Assembly: GCF_001598435.1 (NCBI RefSeq)
Contig: NZ_BCYY01000007.1
Location: 1 to 64,000, forward strand
Direction of reading: 5' to 3'
Length of the DNA stretch: 64,000 nt
DNA from: Sphingomonas pituitosa NBRC 102491
GTDB taxonomy: Bacteria; Pseudomonadota; Alphaproteobacteria; Sphingomonadales; Sphingomonadaceae
Shown: positions 1-9,241 of the stretch, piece after piece
Position numbering within the stretch: position 1 is the stretch's first letter
Layout of the letters: each line of letters opens with the position of its first letter
Program-made: the position numbers and the translations under genes
The notes under the pieces: generated by a model
The model's input: the letters and a program-made list of their open reading frames with translations, nothing else
Databases searched by the model: none
What the model was told of the DNA's origin: nothing

Positions 1-393
1 ATTGGCCCTGAGCATATCACTTCGTTCGAATGGTTTCGATCCACGCCCCCGCGTAGGGGGCGACGCGCGAGATGGCTCGCCGGAACGCAGTTTTCCGCGG
101 TTTCGATCCACGCCCCCGCGTAGGGGGCGACATCCGACATCAAGGCAGCGATCGAGCTTCACCGCGTTTCGATCCACGCCCCCGCGTAGGGGGCGACCTC
201 ATAACGGCACCACGGCGCAAACTGCCGAGGTTTCGATCCACGCCCCCGCGTAGGGGGCGACGAGGCCATGCGATCCACGGAGGGCTTCACGGAGGTTTCG
301 ATCCACGCCCCCGCGTAGGGGGCGACGTCTCGCCGATTATGCGATGGTGCGGCCCTTCGATGTTTCGATCCACGCCCCCGCGTAGGGGGCGAC
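1..393 (-). CRISPR. Type I-C CRISPR array, six repeats visible, truncated by the window start
   Basis: Six identical 32-base repeats lie at 33-64, 100-131, 166-197, 230-261, 295-326 and 362-393. They are separated by five complete spacers of 35, 34, 32, 33 and 35 bases; bases 1-32 are spacer sequence running off the window edge. Read on the minus strand, each repeat starts GTCGCCCCC and ends GGATCGAAAC. It contains a 7-bp stem (CGCCCCC/GGGGGCG) around a five-base loop, the form typical of type I-C repeats processed by Cas5c. The leader and cas2 lie on the high-coordinate side, so 362-393 is the leader-proximal repeat and transcription should run toward position 1. No repeat decay is visible. 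Confidence 0.97.
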
Positions 394-588
394 CGCTATA
401 GTGCTAATACAATGAGAAAGAGCGGTAAATCGCTACTACAGCGCGAACTGTCGGCGATTTGCGAGATTGCGGAAGCCAATGCAGCCCCTGCAAGCCTAAC
501 CCTTTGCTATACGTGAATATATATCGCGCGAACCTCCAGCGCCCGATAAAACAGATTGAGGTTCGCGCAAGGACCAGATGCGCGACGT
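394..588 (-). promoter_or_regulatory. CRISPR leader between cas2 and the first repeat
   Basis: These 195 bases separate the cas2 stop codon from the leader-proximal repeat and are more AT-rich than the cas genes, as leaders usually are. They contain an exact 11-base inverted repeat, GCGCGAACCTC at 526-536 and its complement at 558-568. This could be a terminator-like hairpin for the cas transcript or a protein site. An AT-rich stretch lies at 509-524. No promoter hexamers could be assigned with confidence. Confidence 0.7.
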
Positions 589-879
589 CTAAAAAAGCAG
601 CGGCCCCGCCAGGTCCAGTACGGGCTTTGCACCGATATGCTCCACACGCCGCTTGCCATCGGCACCCAGCCGGTAGAAGCGCAGCGAATCCTTCTCCGCG
701 TCGATTTCCTTGAGCAGCGACGCGCGCAGTAAGGCCCATTGCGCTGGATCCACCTCGCATTCGAAAACCGAGTTCTGCACGCGCTGCCCCAGGTCGAGAC
801 ACGCCTTCGCTACCCGCCGCAACCGCCGCCGGCCCGCCGCGTCTTGCGTGTTAACGTCATAGGTCACCAGCATCAGCAT
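589..879 (-). CDS. cas2: CRISPR-associated endonuclease Cas2, type I-C
   Basis: This 96-residue protein matches type I-C Cas2. It has the N-terminal beta strand MLVTYDV with the conserved Asp, a GQRVQNSVFEC segment, and DSLRFYRLG in the C-terminal half. Cas2 dimers hold two Cas1 dimers together in the spacer-integration complex. The start chosen is the ATG at 879, four bases after the cas1 stop codon; an ATG two codons later is also possible. It is the last cas gene before the leader. Function is inferred from the family; the length is normal. Confidence 0.95.
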   Translation of the reverse strand: MLMLVTYDVNTQDAAGRRRLRRVAKACLDLGQRVQNSVFECEVDPAQWALLRASLLKEIDAEKDSLRFYRLGADGKRRVEHIGAKPVLDLAGPLLF

Positions 880-883
880 CGCG

Positions 884-1924
884 TCATTTCCACAAGAAGG
901 GCGGATAGCCGTCGAGATCACCCCGCAGGTGCCGCGCCAGCAACTGCGCCTGGACATGTGCAACGAGGCCCATCGGCATCGTCTCGCCCAGGAACGGGTG
1001 CCGCAATTCGCGCTTCTTGCGTTCCTGCCACGCGACCAGCACCGCCTTGCGGCCATCGTCGGTCAGCGACACCGCACCGCCCTCGTCCACCGTGAAGTCG
1101 CGCGGCTTCAGCTGGCCGCGATTGATCAGCGTCAACGCCAGCCGATCGGCCAGCACCGGGCGCAGCTCTTCCATCAGATCCAGCGCCAGGCTGGCGCGGC
1201 CGGGCCGATCGGCATGGAGCAGCCCCACCTGCGGATCAAAGCCCACGCCCTCGAGCGCCGACCGGCAATCATGCCCGAGCATCGCGTAGAGAAAGCTGAG
1301 CAGCGCATTCACGCGGTCCAGCGGCGGCCGGCGCGAGCGCCCGGCAAAGGCGAAGGCAGGCCGTTCCCCCTGCAGCATCGCGTCGAATACCCCGAAATAG
1401 AGCTGCGCCGCTTCCCCCTCATGCCCCCGCAGGCTGTCGATGTCCTCTGCCTGCGCCGCACGCCGCGCGACATGGCCCAGCCGCGCCTCGGCGGCTGTAA
1501 GTGCAGCCTGCGCTTCGGGGGCGAGCCGGCTGCCATGATCGCGCAGCGCGCGACGCAGCACGGTACGCTGGTTGGCCGCCTTGGCGGTGACGATGCCGCG
1601 CACGATCGGCACCGCGCGCACCGGATTATCCGCGACACGGTGCTGAGTGCGGCGGAGCAGCACATTGCCGGTGCGCGGCCCCTCCACCCGGGCAAGGAAC
1701 TTGCCGTTGGGGGTGAGGAAGGAGAGCGCGATCCCCGCCTCCGCACAGGCCGCCATCAGCGCCGGCGAAGCACCCGGCCGGCCAAAGCACACCACGCCTT
1801 CCAGCAGATGCATCGGCACCCGCCCGCGCTCGGCGCCCTCCACCTCGACAACGATATTGGCGCCGTCCTTGCGCAGCCAGGCATCCTCGGTGGTGACGTA
1901 GATGGTGTTGAGATGGCGCCGCAT
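884..1924 (-). CDS. cas1: CRISPR-associated integrase Cas1, type I-C
   Basis: Cas1 is the metal-dependent integrase that inserts new spacers next to the leader. The 346-residue protein carries the family signatures: Glu169 in GHEGEAA, His237 in GLLHADRPGR, and Asp249 and Glu252 in LDLMEELRP. These are the expected metal ligands. The length is normal for type I-C. It follows cas4 with three bases between the stop and start codons and precedes cas2 by four, so cas4-cas1-cas2 form an adaptation unit at the end of the operon. All visible catalytic positions are intact. Confidence 0.97.
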   Translation of the reverse strand: MRRHLNTIYVTTEDAWLRKDGANIVVEVEGAERGRVPMHLLEGVVCFGRPGASPALMAACAEAGIALSFLTPNGKFLARVEGPRTGNVLLRRTQHRVADNPVRAVPIVRGIVTAKAANQRTVLRRALRDHGSRLAPEAQAALTAAEARLGHVARRAAQAEDIDSLRGHEGEAAQLYFGVFDAMLQGERPAFAFAGRSRRPPLDRVNALLSFLYAMLGHDCRSALEGVGFDPQVGLLHADRPGRASLALDLMEELRPVLADRLALTLINRGQLKPRDFTVDEGGAVSLTDDGRKAVLVAWQERKKRELRHPFLGETMPMGLVAHVQAQLLARHLRGDLDGYPPFLWK

Positions 1925-1927
1925 CGG

Positions 1928-2584
1928 TCATTCCTCCGGCAGGGCATCGGGCTCGGCGAGTTGACGCAGCAGCCAGCGCTGGACGGCGGGCGGGCGCTCC
2001 AGCCGCTTGGGCTGGCATGCATCGGCCAGCGAACAGCGACGGCAGCCGGGCTTTGCCCGGGGCGGCGGGGTGTGGTTTGCGGCAAGCATCGCACGGGTTT
2101 CGGCCGCGAGCATGATCGTCAGCGCGCGCAATTCGGCATCGAAGGCGATCCGGCTGCGCTTCTTCGTCTGGGCGTAGAACAGCGCGCCCTCGGGCACGGT
2201 GCAGCCGAACATCTCCTCCAGGCACAGCGCCTGGGCGCAGAGCTGCACCTCGTCGGCGCGGTGCGCCTTGGGGCGGCCGCGCTTATATTCGACCGGATAG
2301 GGCACGCCGCGCACGAACTCGACCGCGTCGGCCTTGCCCGCCAGGCCGTGTTCGAACGAGCGAAGGACCAGACCGCGCACCGTGCGAACGCCCGCGCGGC
2401 GGTCTGGCCGGCCGCCATCCACCCGTTCATGGAGGATGCGCCCCTCGGCGGTGGCGCCGTCCTCCGCCCAGATCCGCTCGACATGGATCAACGCACACTG
2501 GCGCGGGCAGAACAGATAATGCTGCAACGCCGATACCGGCACCAGCGCGTCTTCGGCGGCGGGGTCCGGGGGCGGCGCGCGCAT
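1928..2584 (-). CDS. cas4: CRISPR-associated exonuclease Cas4, type I-C
   Basis: Cas4 trims pre-spacers and helps choose those flanked by a PAM. The 218-residue protein has the four iron-sulfur cysteines (Cys26 in LFCPRQC, then Cys181, Cys184 and Cys190 in CRRCSLADAC). It also has the RecB-type nuclease residues His52, Asp86 in GKADAVEF, and Glu99 and Lys101 in VEYKRG. The start is the ATG at 2584, nine bases after cas7c. The last 20 or so residues are not recognisable. All key residues are present, so it should be active with the adjacent Cas1. Confidence 0.95.
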   Translation of the reverse strand: MRAPPPDPAAEDALVPVSALQHYLFCPRQCALIHVERIWAEDGATAEGRILHERVDGGRPDRRAGVRTVRGLVLRSFEHGLAGKADAVEFVRGVPYPVEYKRGRPKAHRADEVQLCAQALCLEEMFGCTVPEGALFYAQTKKRSRIAFDAELRALTIMLAAETRAMLAANHTPPPRAKPGCRRCSLADACQPKRLERPPAVQRWLLRQLAEPDALPEE

Positions 2585-2593
2585 CGCCGGGCC

Positions 2594-3526
2594 TCAGTAT
2601 TCGAGGATCTCGACGCCGGCCGGCACCGCCTCGCGGTCGATCGTGACCTTGTAATCTTCCCATTTGCGTGCAGGCGGCCAGTTGTCGGTCGCGGTGCTGC
2701 CGATTTCCTGGACCGAGCCTTCGTGGACCCGCCAGGTCTTCACCCGATCGAACAGGCTCTGCGCCTGCGCATTGCCGAGCGCGCTCTGGTGGCGGAAGAC
2801 GATCAGCTTGCGGCTGGCCATCTCGCCGCGCGCTGCCGAGCGGTCATGGTCGAACATCTGGCCCAATGCCTGCCAGAGCAGTTCGAGGTCGCCTTCCGAA
2901 AAGCCGGTGCCCTTGGTCGGGTGGCTGGCGAGCGGCGCGGAGACGAAGCCTTGGACGCGGTACAGGCCATAGGGGACGATGTGCTTGCGGCCCATGGTGC
3001 GGCCGCCCTTCTCCTCGGCGTCCTTCTCGGTCGTTGCGGCCATGCGGGTAATCGAGATTTCGAGCGGCAGGATGCGCTCCACCGACTTGGCGAAGCCGAA
3101 CTGCACCGGCCCGCGCACCTGGCCGGCGTTGACGCCGGTGGTCATCACCGCGCCGAAGGTACGGATGTCCCAGAAGTTCGTGCACATCCAGCGGGTAAGC
3201 GCCTGTGCCTTTTGCTGGTCTTTGGGCAGCCGCTTGAATTCGTCGTCCCTGCTAACCTCGGGCAACAGCGCGGCCCACGCCTTCTTGTGCTGGTTGTTCA
3301 GCGTGGCGCCTTCGGTCATGTAGATCTCGAAGCCGGGTTCCTGATCCTTCACGAGCGCGACGAAGTTGCGGACCTTGCGCTTCAGCGCGACGTCCGACAC
3401 CAGCCCCTGGTTGGTCTCCGGATCGAGCCGGGGCATGTTGCCGGCATCGGGATCGCCATTGGGATTGCCGTTCGTCACGTCGAAATACAGGACGAACTCG
3501 TGGCGCTGGGTAACCGGCGTGCTCAT
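2594..3526 (-). CDS. cas7c: Cascade backbone subunit Cas7 (Csd2), type I-C
   Basis: Cas7 polymerises along the crRNA spacer and forms the backbone of the type I-C effector. The 310-residue protein begins with the family motif DVTNGNPNGDPDAGNMPR. It continues with GLVSDVALKRKVRNF, in the RRM-like core, and has the usual Csd2 length. Its ATG overlaps the cas8c stop by four bases, indicating translational coupling. No truncation or unusual insertion was seen. Confidence 0.95.
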   Translation of the reverse strand: MSTPVTQRHEFVLYFDVTNGNPNGDPDAGNMPRLDPETNQGLVSDVALKRKVRNFVALVKDQEPGFEIYMTEGATLNNQHKKAWAALLPEVSRDDEFKRLPKDQQKAQALTRWMCTNFWDIRTFGAVMTTGVNAGQVRGPVQFGFAKSVERILPLEISITRMAATTEKDAEEKGGRTMGRKHIVPYGLYRVQGFVSAPLASHPTKGTGFSEGDLELLWQALGQMFDHDRSAARGEMASRKLIVFRHQSALGNAQAQSLFDRVKTWRVHEGSVQEIGSTATDNWPPARKWEDYKVTIDREAVPAGVEILEY

Positions 3527-5325
3527 GCTTCCCCCTCGGTCTCTTCGGAATCGGTGAGCGCGGTCGGATCGAGTTCCCCGACCTTGTCGCTGCTCAGCCT
3601 GGTGGCGCGTTGGTGGTAATAGCCGATCGCGAAAGCGCCCTGCTTCTGCAGGCTCAGCGAACGCGGCAGCGCGGGGTCGAGATGGCTGTGGATCTCCTCC
3701 AGCTCCCGCTCGATCAGCGTGGCCCAGCCGGGCTTTTCCTTGCGCACCTTGGCGAGATGGTTCTGGCCGCCGCGCACGATGATAGGGAACACGCTGGCCG
3801 GCGTGGCCGAGGCAGCGCCGAAATATTTGTCGCGGATGCTGGCATTCACGCGACCCAAAGCCGCGCGCTGCGCCAGTTCATAGACGGCGAACAGCCGACC
3901 AAGCTGGTAGCCCGGCTCCGCATAGTCCCGTTGCAGGCTCATCGGGGGTTCTCCAAAGGCAGAAACAAAGGCGGGATCGCGCATCAGCACACCCCTGATC
4001 ACGGCGGCGTGCCATCCGAATGCGGCGCTATCGCCGGCACGAAGCCGCATCAGCACGGCGGCAAGCAGCGATTGCGGATAGGCGCCGCCGGAAAGCACCG
4101 CGCGCATCACCTCGCCGGCGAGCAGCGCGGGCACGTTTTTCATCTCGCCCTGCGCGGCAACGGTTTGCGCGAGCAGCCGGCGGACCGACGGCGCTGCCCC
4201 CCAGTTGCGCGGCAGCGGTTCGATCCGCATGGCCTGATAATGACGGGCGAGTGCGGCGGCGAACTGGTCGAGCGCACCGGAAAGCCAGAAGCGGATCGAA
4301 ATCCGCGCCGCATTGGGCGACAGTCCCAGCACATGAAAGCGCGTGCCCACCCCGATGTCCGGGCGCAGTTCCGCCACCGGGCGCCCTGCGGCGATCTGCT
4401 CGATCTGCGTCCGCAGCCGGGCAACCTCCTTCTCGTCGGTGATCTCCCGCGCGTCCGGCTCCATCAGCAACGCCATGAAGGCGTCGGCAGCCTCCGTCTC
4501 GGCCTTGCTGGCATCCGCCCAGAACACCACCGTCGCATCGCCGATCGGGCGCGACAGGCGGTTGCCGCTGTCGCGCTGCAACATCCGATTGAGTGCCGCG
4601 CCGTACCGGAAGGCCACGCCCTCACTGGTGGGTGCGTTCTCGCCCTGCTCCTTGCCGAACGAGGTAAAGGCGTCGAGATTGAAGGACACCAGCGCCGCGC
4701 CCGAGGATTGCGCGCCTTCCACACCCTTGATCGTCGGATGCAGCCGCGTGACCGGCGCCAGTTCGCCGGTAACCAGGCAGAGGCTGCCCACCCTATCATC
4801 GGTGCCGGGACTGCCGGCGGCCTCCACCAGCGCCCGTGCCGCCGGACGTTCGTGGAGGAAGCCATGCTCTCCGTCCAACCGGAACATCACATTGGCGTCG
4901 AGCATATCTGCACTGCCGCGCGGCAGTGCCTCGAACTGGTCGGGGCGCCAGCGTTCCAGAAAGCGCCGAAGCGCCGCGAGCCCCGCATCTTCCTGCCCCG
5001 CCAGCCGATCGAGATGCAGCGCGACAAACGCCGCATGTTCGTCCGCCGTGCGCTTGCCCTCGCCCGCCGTGCGGCCGAGCACATAGGCGGTCTTGTCCCA
5101 CAGGAAATTCGGCGCGATTGCAACGGTGCGCTTCACGGCGGCCGGCACCACCCGCAGCGTCGGCTTGGGCTTCTTGCCGGTCAGGTCGTGCAGATTCTCG
5201 ACATCGATGGCGTCGCCCTCCGGGCTCAGCACGATGCACCAGCCGAACTTCTCCTGGCTCCATCCCGGGGCCGCGATATCGTCCAGCCGATCATAATAGG
5301 CGTGCAGCGCCTGCAGGATCGTCAT
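3523..5325 (-). CDS. cas8c: Cascade large subunit Cas8c (Csd1), type I-C
   Basis: Cas8c recognises the PAM and opens the target; in type I-C an internal start usually also supplies a Cas11-like small subunit. The 600-residue protein has the Csd1 look: an N-terminal half starting MTILQALHAYYDRL, a central VLGRTAGEGKRTADEHAAF segment, then helical regions ending in a Csd1-like AIGYYHQRATRL. It overlaps both neighbours, cas5c and cas7c, by four bases. An internal Cas11 start was not identified by eye. Length is typical. Confidence 0.94.
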   Translation of the reverse strand: MTILQALHAYYDRLDDIAAPGWSQEKFGWCIVLSPEGDAIDVENLHDLTGKKPKPTLRVVPAAVKRTVAIAPNFLWDKTAYVLGRTAGEGKRTADEHAAFVALHLDRLAGQEDAGLAALRRFLERWRPDQFEALPRGSADMLDANVMFRLDGEHGFLHERPAARALVEAAGSPGTDDRVGSLCLVTGELAPVTRLHPTIKGVEGAQSSGAALVSFNLDAFTSFGKEQGENAPTSEGVAFRYGAALNRMLQRDSGNRLSRPIGDATVVFWADASKAETEAADAFMALLMEPDAREITDEKEVARLRTQIEQIAAGRPVAELRPDIGVGTRFHVLGLSPNAARISIRFWLSGALDQFAAALARHYQAMRIEPLPRNWGAAPSVRRLLAQTVAAQGEMKNVPALLAGEVMRAVLSGGAYPQSLLAAVLMRLRAGDSAAFGWHAAVIRGVLMRDPAFVSAFGEPPMSLQRDYAEPGYQLGRLFAVYELAQRAALGRVNASIRDKYFGAASATPASVFPIIVRGGQNHLAKVRKEKPGWATLIERELEEIHSHLDPALPRSLSLQKQGAFAIGYYHQRATRLSSDKVGELDPTALTDSEETEGEA

Positions 5326-5987
5326 CGCATCACCGTCTCGGCGTCGAACGGTGGAACCTCGATCACGCCGCCCTGCATCTGCGCCCGGAAGAAGCGCGAT
5401 TCATTGCCCCGCGCGAAATCGATGTCGTGCAGCATCCAGCCGAAATCGGCGTCGGGCTTGTCGAGCGTGGAGTGGGGCAGCGCTTCGCCCTCCTCGATCA
5501 GGGCGAATTCGGCGGGAAACTCGCGCGTGCCGAGGCACGGGCGGTGGAAACATTGCCCCTGTGCGGCGCGACGATTGAACATCGCGATATGCTTGGCCGG
5601 GCTGTCCTCGGGCCCGGCCCGGCCGGTCATCGAGAAATGCGCCTCGATCACATAGGCGACATCCACGAGCACCAACGCCGCGCGCTGCTGGCGGTTCTCG
5701 TCGACGGCGATGCCGAGTCCGTCGGTGGTGCCGCGCTTCATCGCGCTGGCGGCGTTGGCGGCGCTCGCCTTGGCGCCCACTTCGTTGCGCCGGATCGACT
5801 GGAAACGGATCGGCCGCAGGACATGGATGCGATCGACATGCCAGCGTATCGCCGGCTTCCAGTGGATCGCTTCCAGAATGCCGCGGGCCGCCGACGGCGT
5901 AATCACGTCATAGCTGACGCGCTCGACCTTCATCTCCGGCCGCGTAAAGCAGGCACGCTCGCCCCAGATGTGCACCCGAACTGCCAT
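5322..5987 (-). CDS. cas5c: Cas5c (Cas5d), crRNA-processing and cap subunit, type I-C
   Basis: In type I-C, Cas5 both cuts the repeat RNA and caps the 5' handle of the crRNA, replacing Cas6. The 221-residue protein has the expected glycine/arginine core with TPSAARGILEAIHWKPAIRW, then RPIRFQSIRRNEV and SPAKHIAMFNRR. Lys132 and His133 fit the catalytic Lys-His pair known from the Bacillus halodurans enzyme. The position I believe corresponds to its catalytic Tyr46 reads His42 here, in AIHW. The ATG is preceded by a GGGGG tract. No cas6 is present, as expected. Confidence 0.94.
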   Translation of the reverse strand: MAVRVHIWGERACFTRPEMKVERVSYDVITPSAARGILEAIHWKPAIRWHVDRIHVLRPIRFQSIRRNEVGAKASAANAASAMKRGTTDGLGIAVDENRQQRAALVLVDVAYVIEAHFSMTGRAGPEDSPAKHIAMFNRRAAQGQCFHRPCLGTREFPAEFALIEEGEALPHSTLDKPDADFGWMLHDIDFARGNESRFFRAQMQGGVIEVPPFDAETVMR

Positions 5988-6052
5988 TAAGCCCCCATTT
6001 TGAGTAGGCTAGGGCGAAAGATGCGGCGTGGCAATAGTATCGCTGGCGTACG

Positions 6053-8362
6053 CTACAGAACGTTTTCTTCGCTCGACCTCCAGGCCGCTTCGGTAATGTC
6101 GAGCCCCCGTACATCATCATATCGCTCGCGATCCTGGAGCACCACGAACCGGTCGCCAAAGTCCTCGCGCACGATCCTGGCGATGCCGCTGGCGAGCATC
6201 GTGGCACGTAGTTTCTTCGGCACCGGGACTGCATATTGCTGGAGCTTCCGCAAGATGCCGGACGGCGGGAAAGGCGCGTGGGCAAGCGCATGCAGCGCGT
6301 CTTCGGCCTCCGCATCATAGGGGATCAGTACCGGATCCATCGCCTCGTCGATCATCCGGAACGCATCCGAAATCGTTCGAAACGGAAAGTTGGGGCCCCG
6401 CCCGTCCACGCTTTCCCGTACGGCCGGGACGATGGCGTAGGGTTCGCCGAGCCCCGTCGCCCGATCCAGCGCAGCATGGCCCTGGTGCCAATAGAGCGCA
6501 CGATAGTAATGCTGGATCGCCGCCAGGCTGAGCGGGTCTGCAGCATGAATGCGCAGCGCCTCGCGCGCCGGGGTGTAGAATGCGTCGATGGCGGGCGGCG
6601 TTCGGTGCTCGGCCGGCTCGAACACCACCGTCCGCCCGAGCCCGGCCAGTTCGCCGCTACGATTGCAGCGCCCGGCCGCCTGGGCGATGTTCGAAAGGCC
6701 CGCCGCGGCGCGCCAGACTTCGGGGAAGGACACATCCACCCCCGCTTCGATCAGGCTGGTCGCCACGAGGCGGACCGGCTTGCCCGCCATCAGGTCCGCC
6801 CGGATCCCCGCCAGCACATTCCTGCGATGCTTCGCGCACATCAGCGTGGTCAGGTGGCGCGCGCCCGGCTGATCGGCGATCGCGTCGAACAGGGCGCGGG
6901 CATGGCCACGGCTGTTGACGATGCAGAGCATCTGCGGTTGTTCGGCGAAGCGGGCGGCGATCTCGCTATCGGGGAGCGGTTGCTGCCGCCATTCGACCGC
7001 CACTCGCCGGAGCACCGTGTATAGTCCTGCGGGATCGGGCGCGAGTTCGCGGTCTGCCGGGATGTCGAGCCCTTCCGCCGGATCGCTCTGCCGCTGCCGC
7101 GGCAGCGCGCCATCCTCCTTCCGCAGCGCCGGCTGGGTGGCGGTACACAGCACCACCGTCGCGCCATAGTTTCTCGCCAGTTCGTCGATCGCCGCCATGC
7201 ACGGACGCAGCAGATGGACGGGGATCGACTGGGCCTCGTCGATCACGATCACGCTCTTCGCCAGGTTGTGCAGCTTGCGCGCACGGCTGGTGCGGGCGGC
7301 GAACAGGCTCTCGAAGAACTGCACCGCCGTGGTGACCACGATCGGCACGTCCCAATTCTCCGCGTCGCGACGCAGCTTGGCAAGGCCGCTGGCCCCCTCG
7401 CCCTCGCGGTCCCCGTCCGACGCCGGCGCACGATCATCCCAGTCGAAACTCGAATGATGCTCCAGCACCGCCCCCGCCAGGCCATCGCCCAGCGCGGTGC
7501 GGAACACCTCCGCCGTCTGCTCGATGATCGAGGTAAAGGGAATGACGTAGACGATCCGTTCCAGTCCGTGCGCGATCGCATGATCGAGGGCGAAGCTGAG
7601 GGATGTCAGCGTCTTGCCCCCGCCGGTCGGGACGGTGAGGGTGAACAGGCCAGGTTCCAGCGCGGCTTTTGAAACGGCATGATCGAGTATCCGCGAACGC
7701 AGCTGGTTCACGACCGTGTCGTCGCGCCGATGGCGGACCATGTACGCACGAACGGCATCGCGGTGGCGCAGGTCGATCCGCCCACCACGATCGGGCGGAG
7801 AAAGCCCCTCCGCTGCCGCGTAGAAGCTTTCCGTCTCCAGGAAATCGGCGTCGACCAGGCAGGAGAACAGCATTCGACCCAGAAAGAAGAGGCTGAACGC
7901 GGGTTCGATCGCGTTGCGTCTGGGCCTCTTCAGGTTCGCCAGAAGTGCGGCCCGATCAGGCAGTGGCGGCGCATGCGCTTCCCAGCCCGCATGGTCTTCG
8001 ACCGCCTTGTTCTCCCGGGCGGTGAGCGCCGGACCGTCCATCAGGCCGCCGTGATGCCCTGCGATGCCGAATGCCATAAGACGGCCGATTGCCTGGCCAA
8101 ACCGGTGCATCGCCGCTTGCGCGCCGGCGGCGCTATGGTCCGGACCACGCGTCTGGACGTCGCTGGTGCGGGGCGCGCGGATATATTGCTGATAAGCCTC
8201 GGCGCATTTGCCGATATCGTGCAGCGCCCCCATGATCTGCGCGGGTACCGCAGCACCAAAGGCCTGTCCGAACGAGCCCGCACGTTCACTTACCTGCTTC
8301 AGGTGATGCGATAGCGGCTCCCACTGGGATTCAGGTGCGTTTTCAAGAGAATGCGCGTACAT
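6053..8362 (-). CDS. cas3: CRISPR-associated helicase-nuclease Cas3, type I-C
   Basis: Cas3 is recruited to target-bound Cascade and degrades DNA. The 769-residue protein has an N-terminal HD nuclease domain (His19/His20, His48-Asp49 in ALHDIGK, His76 in PDHSAAGA, His103-His104 in GHHGG). An SF2 helicase domain follows, with Walker A PTGGGKT near 245-251, Walker B IDEAQS near 374-379 and a C-terminal helicase half. The ATG at 8362 is chosen because GAGGGG sits just upstream; a TTG one codon earlier is less likely. It is the first gene of the cas operon, and a 65-base gap separates it from cas5c. Fusion order HD-helicase is normal. Confidence 0.96.
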   Translation of the reverse strand: MYAHSLENAPESQWEPLSHHLKQVSERAGSFGQAFGAAVPAQIMGALHDIGKCAEAYQQYIRAPRTSDVQTRGPDHSAAGAQAAMHRFGQAIGRLMAFGIAGHHGGLMDGPALTARENKAVEDHAGWEAHAPPLPDRAALLANLKRPRRNAIEPAFSLFFLGRMLFSCLVDADFLETESFYAAAEGLSPPDRGGRIDLRHRDAVRAYMVRHRRDDTVVNQLRSRILDHAVSKAALEPGLFTLTVPTGGGKTLTSLSFALDHAIAHGLERIVYVIPFTSIIEQTAEVFRTALGDGLAGAVLEHHSSFDWDDRAPASDGDREGEGASGLAKLRRDAENWDVPIVVTTAVQFFESLFAARTSRARKLHNLAKSVIVIDEAQSIPVHLLRPCMAAIDELARNYGATVVLCTATQPALRKEDGALPRQRQSDPAEGLDIPADRELAPDPAGLYTVLRRVAVEWRQQPLPDSEIAARFAEQPQMLCIVNSRGHARALFDAIADQPGARHLTTLMCAKHRRNVLAGIRADLMAGKPVRLVATSLIEAGVDVSFPEVWRAAAGLSNIAQAAGRCNRSGELAGLGRTVVFEPAEHRTPPAIDAFYTPAREALRIHAADPLSLAAIQHYYRALYWHQGHAALDRATGLGEPYAIVPAVRESVDGRGPNFPFRTISDAFRMIDEAMDPVLIPYDAEAEDALHALAHAPFPPSGILRKLQQYAVPVPKKLRATMLASGIARIVREDFGDRFVVLQDRERYDDVRGLDITEAAWRSSEENVL

Positions 8363-9241
8363 CAAATCCCCTCGTTCCCATCACCCGGCCTGGCGCCCGA
8401 CCATCTGCCGGAAAGCCAACGGTTCGATGACGTTCATAAATGACGGGAGGTTATTCGCCACCGCCTTTCCAGCAACGGCTATTAGCGGCGGCTGGCCGGA
8501 CGGCCGATATTTACACGTTTCAACCAGCTTTCCTTAGCAGGACTTCCCAGTGACCTGTGTGCCCGGCGCATTCACCTGGCGAGCGCAAGCGCGTGATCAG
8601 GCGGATCATCTTGCGACGCCTATCACGCGCTTTGCGCGGTCACCGAGCCAAAGCTCATTAACGGTGACGGCCGGGCGGAGGTGGAGGCAGCGCGTATCAG
8701 GCCGGTCGACCAAAACGCGTCCGACACCCTCAGCGATGGGCTGGCTCTGACCAGCACGACACACTGAATGTTCGACTGCGGCTTGGTGGGCCTTGCCGTC
8801 GATATGCTGATCCTGATCTCGCAGCAGGCTAGCGATCCGGACAACATCCGTTTGATCATCAACGGAAGCTGGCCGGCGATCCTGCCGCCGCGCTTGGGCG
8901 CCCGCCCATCCGCAGTTCGTGGACGGCACCGGGATCATTGCTTCAAGCAATTGCAATGCCGCCGACGGCCACAGCGCGAGTGTACGCGCGACTGTACACC
9001 GGGCTTTAAACCCCAGGTTACGATCACGCTTTTTCAATGACTTAGCGTTAGCCGTAATTGGTCGGGCATCCTCTCTCCCCGACCATTACTTGCATTTGGG
9101 ATATGGCCGGTTACCTTCGGGTCGCCGGCCGCCCCTCTTCCCTCTACGACACGACAGCAACGGCGGGCATTGCTTCGCACGTGCGGCGGCCGCGCCAGCG
9201 GCCCGACTGCGGCGCTTCCCCCGCCCCGCAAGCGCGGCCTG
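8363..9241. other. Intergenic stretch with no supportable gene
   Basis: About 880 bases between the cas3 start and the stop of the methyltransferase gene. Reading frames of 60-143 codons exist on both strands (for example 8606-9037 minus, 8768-9040 plus), but none gives a recognisable domain or a good ribosome-binding site. They overlap one another on opposite strands. The stretch 9001-9120 is less GC-rich than its surroundings. It must hold the cas operon promoter, probably within 8363-8560. It may also include a decayed mobile gene, but I could not show this. Confidence 0.5.

Noticed and set aside
929-5655. Very long plus-strand reading frames (896 and 681 codons) across the cas genes
   Set aside because: They are antisense to cas1-cas8c, which have clear family motifs. 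The high GC content removes stop codons from the opposite strand, and their translations are Arg/His/Gln-rich with no domain.
8606-9037. A 143-codon minus-strand frame as a possible mobile-element gene
   Set aside because: No transposase or integrase motif was seen, no ribosome-binding site is present, and other frames overlap it; kept only as an intergenic note.
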